Positions 37,015 to 64,000 of a stretch of DNA of 64,000 nt are shown in pieces. The position numbers were made by a program, and so were the translations under genes. Origin of the DNA: Argopecten irradians (lineage: Eukaryota > Mollusca > Bivalvia > Pectinida > Pectinidae); the NCBI RefSeq assembly GCF_041381155.1, contig NC_091134.1, positions 16,122,008 through 16,186,007 on the forward strand, in the 5' to 3' direction. How positions within the stretch are numbered: the stretch's first letter is position 1; each line of letters starts with the position of its first letter. A model generated the notes under the pieces. The model was not told the origin of the DNA. It saw only the letters and a list, made by a program, of their open reading frames with translations, and did not search any database.

Positions 37015-40000
37015 CAAATATGCTAGACCAAATATCAAACTTCCGCGACTTTTAGTCCACATATCAACCTTCTGTGACTTGTAGTCCCTCACATATCAAC
37101 ACCTTCTGTAACGTGTAGTCCACATATCAACCTTCTGTGACTGTGTCACTATCAACCTTCTGTCTTGTAGTCCACATATCAACCTTCTGTGACGTGTAGT
37201 CCACATATCAACCTTCTGTGACTTGTAGTCAACATATCAACCTTCTGTGACTTGTAGTCCACATATCAACCTTCCGTAACTTGTAGTCCACATATCAACA
37301 TTCTGTAATGTGTAGTCCATGTATCAACCTTCCGTGACTTGTAGTCCACATATCAAACTTCTGTGACATGTAGTCCACACATCAACCTTCTGTGAAGTGT
37401 AGTCCACATATCAACCTTCTGTGATATGTAGTCCACATATCAACCTTCTGTGATGTGTAGTCCACATATCTACCTTCTGTGACGTGTAGTCCACATATTA
37501 ACCTTTTGTGATGTGTAGTCCACATATCAACCTTCTGTGATGTGTAGTCCACATATCAACCTTCTGTGACTTGTAGTCCACATATCAACCTTCTGTGACT
37601 TGTAGTCCACATATCAACCTTCTGTGACTTGTAGTCCACATATCAACCTTCTGTGACATGTAGTCCACATATCAACCTTCTGTGACTTGTAGTCCACATA
37701 TCAACCTTCTGTGATGTGTAGTACACATATCAACCTTCTGTGACTTGTAGTCCACATATCAACCTTCTGTGATGTGTAGTACACATATCAACCTTCTGTG
37801 ATATGTAGTCCACATATCAACCTTCTGTGATGTGTAGTCCACATATCTACCTTCTGTGAGTGTAGTCCACATATTAACCTTTGTGATGTGTAGTCCACAT
37901 ATCAACCTTCTGTGATGTGTAGTCCACATATCAACCTTCTGTGACGTGTAGTCCACATATCAACCTTCTGTGATGTGTAGTCCACATATCAACTTCTGTG
38001 ACTTGTAGTCCACATATCAACCTTCTGTGACATGTGTAGTCCACATATCAACCTTCTGTGACTTGTAGTCCACATATCAACCTTCTGTGACATGTAGTCC
38101 ACATATCAACCTTCTGTGATGTGTAATACACATGTTATCCTTCTGTGACTTGTAGTCCACATATCAACCTTCTGTGACTTGTAGTCCACATATCTACCTT
38201 CTGTGACTTGCAGTCCACATATCAACCTTCTGTGACTTGTAGTCCACATATCAACCTTCTGTGACTTGTAGTCCACATATCAACCTTCTGTATGTGTGTA
38301 GTCACATGTATCAACCTTCCGTGATTGTAGTCCACATATCAACCTTCTGTGACTGTGTGTAGTCCACATCATCAACCTTCTGTGACTTGTAGTCCACATA
38401 TCAACCTTCTGTGATGTGTAGTCCACATATCAACCTTCTGTGACTTGTAGTCCACATATCAACCTTCTGTGACGTGTAGTCCACATATCAACCTTCTGTG
38501 ACTTGTAGTCCACATATCAACCTTCTGTGATGTGTAGTCCACATATCAACCTTCTGTGATGTGTAGTCCACATATCAACCTTCTGTGACTTGTAGTCCAC
38601 ATATCAACCTTCTGTGATGTGTAGTACACATATCAACCTTCTGTGACTTGTAGTCCACATATCAACCTTCTGTGACTTGTAGTCCACATATCAACCTTCT
38701 GTGACTTGCAGTCCACATATCAACCTTCTGTGATATGTAGTACACATGTTATCCTTCTGTGACTTGTAGTCCACATATCAACCTTCTGTGACTTGTAGTC
38801 CACATATCAACCTTCTGTGACTTGTAGTCCACATATCAACCTTCTGTGACTTGTAGTCCACATATCAACCTTCTGTGACTTGTAGTCCACATATCAACCT
38901 TCTGTGATGTGTAGTACACATATCAACCTTCTGTGACTTGTAGTCCACATATCAACCTTCTGTGATGTGTAGTACACATATCAACCTTCTGTGACTTGTA
39001 GTCCACATATCAACCTTCTGTGACTTGTAGTCCACATATCAACCTTCTGTGACTTGTAGTCCACATATCAACCTTCTGTGACTTGTAGTCCACATATCAA
39101 CCTTCTGTGATGTGTAGTACACATATCAACCTTCTGTGACTTGTAGTCCACATATCAACCTTCTGTGACTTGTAGTCCACATATCAACCTTCTGTGACTT
39201 GCAGTCCACATATCAACCTTCTGTGATGTGTAGTACACATATCAACCTTCTGTGACTTGTAGTCCACATATCAACCTTCTGTGACTTGTAGTCCACATAT
39301 CAACCTTCTGTGACTTGTAGTCCACATATCAACCTTCTGTGACTTGTAGTCCACATATCAACCTTCTGTGACTTGTAGTCCACATATCAACCTTCTGTGA
39401 TATGTAGTACACATGTTATCCTTCTGTGACTTGTAGTCCACATATCAACCTTCTGTGACTTGTAGTCCACATATCAACCTTCTGTGATGTGTAGTACACA
39501 TGTTATCCTTCTGTGACTTGTAGTCCACATATCAACCTTCTGTGACTTGTAGTCCACATATCAACCTTCTGTGACTTGTAGTCCACATATCAACCTTCTG
39601 TGACTTGTAGTCCACATATCAACCTTCTGTGACTTGTAGTCCACATATCAACCTTCTGTGACTGTAGTCCACATATCAACCTTCTGTGATTGTAGTCCAC
39701 ATATCAACCTTCTGTGACTTGTAGTCCACATATCAACCTTCTGTGACTTGTAGTCCACATACCAACCTTCTGTGACTTGTAGTCCACATACCAACCTTCT
39801 GTGACTTGTAGTCCACATATCAACCTTCTCTGATGTGTAGTCCACATCAACCTTCTGTGACTTGTAGTCCACATATCACCTTCTGTGACTTGTAGTCCAC
39901 ATATCAACCTTCTGTGACTTGTAGTCCACATATCAACCTTCTGTGACTTGTAGTCCACATATCAACCTTCTGTGACTTGTAGTCCACATACAACCTTCTG

Positions 40001-40203
40001 TGACTTGTAGTCCACATACCAACCTTCTGTGACTTGTAGTCCACATACCAACCTTCTGTGACTTGTAGTCCACATACCAACCTTCTGTGACTTGTAGTCC
40101 ACATATCAACCTTCTGTGACTTGTAGTCCACATATCAACCTTCTGTGATGTGTAGTACACATATCAACCTTCTGTGACTTGTAGTCCACATACCAACCTT
40201 CTT
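37015..40203. repeat. 29-bp minisatellite array (~110 copies)
   Basis: The unit is CTTGTAGTCCACATATCAAC plus CTTCTGTGA. Most variation is in the first two bases (CT, TG, CG, CA, TA) and in a GTAGTACACAT variant that recurs at roughly regular spacing, giving higher-order structure around 38.6-39.5 kb. Another variant replaces ATATCAACC with ATGTTATCC. The left end (37015-37350) is the most degenerate. Minus-strand open frames of 60-85 codons are products of the repeat. It lies about 0.4 kb downstream of ZMYND12. Confidence 0.95.
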
Positions 40204-42267
40204 TAAGGCTGCTTTTTGTGTGGTTAACAAGTCAATACTTTGGCATGCTCAATATTTGAATTGACTTGAATGAATGAAAGTACCAAAGATATTCATTGTA
40301 AATAAATTTTGACATCCCTTCATCCTATCATGCAGACCTAATATGACGTCTCTGAACCTCTTGGTTATTACTTAAAATCCCCATGACCACTGTGACTTTG
40401 AATGGCCGAAGACACCAATTTTAACCAGCCTGGAGAGTTTTTTTGTCACCCACATTATTTTTGAAGAAACAAATGCACACGTTTAATACAGTCAAACATT
40501 ATTGCATAAAACCGTGTTATCCAAGTATTCAAATTATAGTTTTCCTGAACAATAAAAACTTTGGTCCAGAACAAAATGCTTATTTGCATAAAGCTGGGTT
40601 CTCAAATAATGATTTCGTCAGACAGTGTACTGTATATCAGTATTTAGTATAAAGATATTAATACATACAAACTGCTAGCTTTTACTGTAACTCCCAACAG
40701 ATTGAGAGTAACTGACTCAGGACAAACCTATCCTTGATAGTATAAAGTATTCGTTCATTTTACTAAATAAAAGTAAACAATAAATGACAAATCATGTGAT
40801 ATAAAAGACAAAATAATTTATTTCCAATGATATGATTTGTGTACATGGTTTATACTATAACCACACTCTGTTACACACAATATGGTATATGTCTAGTACT
40901 GATGATAATTTAAGTAATATTCTCTCAAGCTATGTAGCACTGAAGACATTCTCTAGTCTACAAATGTAACCATATACAAGTATACACATAATATTGTTGA
41001 CAAAATTTGATATTTTACTTCTGATTACATTTTCTCCATATTTAGCAATATATTACTACTGCTGATATTATAGTGACAATTTTGCTTGTTGCGCAAAAGT
41101 TATCAGATTTGCAATCTGCTACCCACATAATAAAGTTAGTTATTCTCAATTATCTCTTTATGGCTTTTACATTTGGCTGAACATAAAAAGGTGTCAGGAT
41201 CAGGCTACAATGCTCAGTTACCCATCAACAACAAGCATTTGTGGGGTAGTATTTACTACAAACTGTGTTGTGACTTTGAGGTCACCAGACTGTAGCCCTG
41301 ATCCTAGTACCTTCAGTAGGTAACAGTGTAGTACAGGTGATCAAATAAAGCCGTGAACAGATAAAATTTGTCACTAATTACAACAAATATTGCCCATATT
41401 TGATAGATGGGTCGAGCACATGCTACGCTGTTAAAACACACATTTCTTTACTTGCATTGACACAAAACAGCAGTAAAGGGATTTTAGGAAAACACACCAA
41501 TTTAATATATGTAAACTAGAGGTCCAAAACATGCTAAAAATCAATGTTAAAATTCAATATCTTTTAAAAGGTGTAAAGGATTCATTTCAAGAAAGTCAAG
41601 AGTTTTCTTCAGACTATAAATAAATTGCTGAACTATTATAATATGTAAACATAAGTTATTTTATGATAAAAATTATGGTACACTGTAATTTGACTATAGA
41701 CTTGTTACCATGAAACACTTTGATCTTCATGCCTATATCTAAATATAACACTATCTACTTTTTTTTCTACATTTTGTAGATGACTTGAAATTTGTTGAAC
41801 TAGTTAAATAACACATGAACTACTATGTACACCATCACAGAACTGATAAGCACAGTGTCTCACACACACAGTGGAGGAGGAGGATTCTAACACTTTCTCT
41901 CACATTTACAACTATTGCTTTTTAAGGTAGACATGATATCTTTCATTCACTCTCACAGTAAATAAACTTTTATCATCAAACAAAAACTCCTTGCACAGGA
42001 ATAAAGACAACTCTTATTCACAATTCGATCAGTTGATTGCTGTTAGATTTCAATTCCAGGATCAAATCTCCCTAAATACTGATTTCATTGTGATTTTAGA
42101 CTTTATCAGGATGTTAACAACTGTTAGCTGTCCATAAAGCAATCTATAAGATTGTCCTAGGCCTGCAAGTTTTCAGCGATCAAACTTAATGTCAAGTCCA
42201 TCTTAAGTGTCTTCCTGAAGAAATATTCCATCTCGGTCACACTGAAATACACAGTCATACAGGAGAA
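40204..42267. other. Gap and probable 3' UTR of the guanylyl cyclase gene
   Basis: No conserved coding sequence on either strand. The sequence left of 42268 is presumably the 3' UTR of the minus-strand cyclase gene. A possible minus-strand AATAAA signal (TTTATT on the plus strand) lies near 40816. No repeats were recognised. Confidence 0.4.
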
Positions 42268-61325
<19,058 letters not shown>

Positions 61326-61429
61326 CTTTTTAAAACAAAGATTTTTTTTTATATATTTTAATAATTACTGTATTTATTTATCCTACAGACCAAAACATTT
61401 TTAATCTTAACAAGGACATAGTCATTCAG

Positions 61430-62219
61430 ATCCCCCGCCAATGGAGATATCAAAGCTGAAGTAAGTTTGATTGTGGAGACTTATGTGTATGAAAAAAACA
61501 ACAGGAAAAAGAAAGTTGAGCTAAAGAAAGATGGAGTATAATTCAAGTAGAGCGGGGCTGCAATTGTTGAATCAGGTATACAGCCTTGACATTGATATTA
61601 GACTATATACACAAAGATGGGTGGAGTTTTGCAAAGTAACATTTACCATTTACCATGATATTTTCAGCAATGTTTCCATGGTAACGGAAAAAGTGCAAAA
61701 AATGAAAACCTAAAAATAGCAAAAGGTACTACTAGACCATAAAAAGAATGTGTCTATGAAGTTTCATGGAAATATCTGGTTTTAGAGTTATGCTCCGGAA
61801 ATGAACCTGCTACAAAAATATGATATTTTCAGCAATGTTTCTATGGTTACAGAAAAAAGCACAAAAAGTGAAAACCTAAAAATAGCAAAAGGCACTACTA
61901 GACCATTAGAACAATGTGTCTATGAAGTTTCATGGAAATATCTCTGCTGGTTTTAGAGTTGTGCTCCGTAAACGATTCTTACACAAAAATCTACCATTTT
62001 CAGCAATGTTTCCATGGTTACAGAAAAAAGTACAAAAAGTGAAAACCTTAAAATAGCAAAAGGCACTACTAGACCATAAGACTAATGTGCCTATGGAGTT
62101 CCATGCATATATCTCTACTGGTTTTAGAGTTATGCTCCGGAAACCATTCGTATGGACGGACACAGACGGACGGAATCCATTTGTATATCCCCCACCAACT
62201 TCGTTGGGCAGGGGCTAAT
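61430..62219 (+). mobile_element. Pearl/Helitron-like non-autonomous element
   Basis: Three to four units of about 165 bases carry GATATTTTCAGCAATGTTTC, CATGGTTACAGAAAAAAG, AAAACCTAAAAATAGCAAAA and GGCACTACTAGACCATAA. They are followed by GGACGGACACAGACGGACGG (62154-62173) and a terminal hairpin CCAACTTCGTTGG inside CCCCCACC...GGCAGGGG, ending CTAA/TA. Hairpin plus CTAA is the Helitron 3' end. The 5' end is tentatively TCCCCCGCCAATGG near 61430. Confidence 0.65.
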
Positions 62220-62233
62220 AAAGGACCATTAAG

Positions 62234-64000
62234 TTAAAACCCTTTAAGCCCTGATGATGCATTAAAACCCTTTCCCACATGCAAACTAGTAGACTGCATC
62301 ACCAGGCTTCCATGAGGAAAGTATACAATGTTCAACACGAACATTGTTGCAACATCTGTTAAGTGTATGACCATCTCAATGGCACTTTTTGAAGTTTTCA
62401 GTCTGGATTGATAATACGTTTTTAAGTTGGATTTATTTACTTTCATGTTTATTTTTGAGAAATGTTTTTATAATAAAGTTGCTTCAAAATGAATCAAACT
62501 ACACAGTGATGCTATCATTTCCAAATATTATTCAATATGAGGACTTAAAAAATTATTAAAAACATTTACAGGTCAGAAAATGGTTGATTTTCTCTGTCGG
62601 AAATACTCAAAATCTTTCTGAAGAGTTATTGGTGTTATTCAGTATTATATTTCTGTTGATATTTAAAGACAAAATCAAATTAATAATATGGGTTTTGAGT
62701 GACTTATGACATACGGAAGAAGAAGAAACCTAGTGTTCTAATTTTAGTAACAGACCTTGATCACATGACCACTATTATCCAACATGGCGGTGTACGGAAT
62801 CAGTGAGTAAAGTCGTATGATACAAATCATGATTTTGTTATATTTTAGCGATTTATTTAAACTTTGAACACGTAATTTTTATCATGTTTACGTTCTCGTC
62901 ACTTGACATATGATTTTATTGACCAATAACGAAGCGAGCCTAGTTGTCATGGTATTTATTAGGCGTTCGTTCGCCGATATCAATATCTGAAAATGTCTTC
63001 GGACACAGGAACTTCAGACGACGAAAACTTTGCCGGATTTGAGCCGGACGAAGCTCGCGATGCTGAAAATAACTACATATCATAGGCAGCAGGGTATTGG
63101 TAATGATGACTTCAGTGATGTAAGCGATGTGGAATCAAACTTCGACGAACCGTAGGTAGAGCTTGGTCCTGGGGGAGCGTTAGATGATCAGGACGAGTGG
63201 CATGCAGGATTCGAGTACTTCGAACGAGGACTACCACACCTTTTTATGCCAAGGGGGAACACAGGGCCAACACGACCCTTGACAGGGGATAAAGGCCCTG
63301 TAGATTTTCTGGAACTGTTTCTAGATCCAGTTGTTTTGGCTCTCTTGATAGATGAAACAAATAGATATGCTAGGCAACAAATAGAGAGGCACCCTGCTCA
63401 AAACAAACTGCCTTGGAAAGAAGTGACTATCCCTGAAATGAAAGCATTTCTTGGACTGTGCATGGCAATGGGTGTCACTAGGAAACCTTCTGTGAAACTA
63501 CTGGTGTACTGACCCATACTCTGAAACACCCCTCTTTGGAAAAACAATGACAAGAGATCGGTTTAGTCAGATTATGCGATACCTACACTTTGTAGATAAT
63601 GATTTGGAAACAGAGAGAGGTAGCCCTACATATGACCCCTTATTTAAAATTAAGGGTCTTGTTTCTCACCTGAATGAGAAATTTGTGCAAGAATATGTTC
63701 CACGCAGGCGTGTAACAGTAGATGAATGCATGGTGCCTTTCAAAGGCAAAGTCAGTTTCAAACAGTACATGAGACTCAAACCCCAAAAATGGGGTGTAAA
63801 AGTGTGGGTGTTGGCTGAATCGGACTGCAGCTATGTCAGCTATGTTGACATTTACCCAGGTAAATACATGTATTTAGTGAACTGAACACTTTAGATTATT
63901 TTATTACTTTTCTTCCTATCTATAAATTTATTAATATTTAAGCATTAAACTATCTTCCTATGGTATTTATGGTCTATACTCAGTATAGTTGCCAGAGCTT
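62234..64000 (+). mobile_element. piggyBac-like element (left part; continues past the window)
   Basis: A TTAA at 62234-62237 is followed by AACCCTTTAAGCCCTGATGA, like piggyBac-family ends (TTAA target then CCCTTT...). A subterminal inverted pair AAGCCCTGATGATGCA / TGCATCACCAGGCTT lies within 80 bases. The transposase remnant begins at 62993 on the plus strand. The right end is outside the window. The stretch 62320-62990 is AT-rich with no other gene. The element lies upstream of the first visible cyclase exon, possibly inside a cyclase intron. Confidence 0.6.
62993..63885 (+). pseudogene. piggyBac-type transposase (PGBD-like), decayed and partial
   Basis: N-terminal acidic segment from ATG 62993 (MSSDTGTSDDENFAGFEPD) stops at TAG 63083. 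The frame then shifts, has another TAG near 63150, and continues open as MPRGNTGPTRPLTGDKGPVD ... FLGLCMAMGVTRKPS to 63512. After a second shift it continues from about 63547: MTRDRFSQIMRYLHFVDND ... YVPRRRVTVDECMVPFKGK ... QKWGVKVWVLAESDCSYVSY. The family (DDE_Tnp_1_7) uses three Asp residues; the first is the D of VTVDECM (codon 63721). The last stretch meets a possible donor CCCAG/GTAAAT at 63859, so either an intron or decay ends the frame. The other catalytic Asps lie beyond the window. With two shifts and two stops this copy is probably inactive. Confidence 0.85.

Noticed and set aside
37759-40160. Minus-strand open frames with repeated MWTTSHRRLICGLQVTEG
   Set aside because: Translation of the 29-base minisatellite; three units read through all frames. 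No gene context.
37015-40203. CRISPR-like array of direct repeats
   Set aside because: Units are contiguous without unique spacers, and the genome is animal; it is a minisatellite.

Overview
This is an animal nuclear genome window: spliced genes with GT-AG introns, AT-rich non-coding DNA and many short transposon-derived repeats. The repeats (tRNA-derived SINEs with a conserved 3' domain, Helitron- or pearl-like repeats ending in ACGGACGG microsatellites, and a repeat ending in AAGGCCCTTGGGCCCCTTG) point to a bivalve mollusc. That placement is inference. Nothing looks bacterial or viral.

Layout. (1) 1-2241, minus: 5' part of an ankyrin-repeat protein gene that runs off the left edge. (2) 2.4-10.9 kb: no supported gene; foldbacks, SINE pieces, a MITE and tandem repeats. 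(3) 10.98-24.02 kb, plus: complete methylenetetrahydrofolate reductase gene (MTHFR), nine coding exons, 649 codons, with a possible TATA/CCAAT promoter and non-coding first exon near 11.0 kb. Three of its introns carry minisatellites that start at or next to the splice donor. (4) 24.0-31.5 kb: intergenic, AT-rich, with MITEs. (5) 31.54-36.57 kb, plus: complete ZMYND12 gene (MYND zinc finger plus helical repeats), eight coding exons, 363 codons. (6) 37.0-40.2 kb: array of a 29-bp minisatellite, about 110 copies. (7) 42.27-61.33 kb, minus: receptor guanylyl cyclase of the natriuretic-peptide-receptor type, 26 distinct coding exons giving 1147 in-frame codons; its N-terminal exons are not in view. 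It has EGF-like modules next to the membrane and two internal tandem duplications (about 2.1 kb with five exons, and about 0.85 kb with one frameshifted exon). (8) 61.4-64 kb: a Helitron-like element followed directly by a decayed piggyBac-like element that continues off the right edge.

The genes are not a functional cluster: folate metabolism, a probable cilium/flagellum protein, a cGMP receptor and an ankyrin scaffold are simply neighbours. The best candidates for new biology are the EGF-bearing receptor cyclase with its duplicated five-exon cassette, whose two copies cannot be joined in frame and so could only be used one at a time, and the minisatellites grown from splice-donor junctions in MTHFR. 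The duplications could also be false duplications in the assembly. All exon boundaries were derived by hand from reading frame, splice consensus and family similarity; no alignment or search was run.
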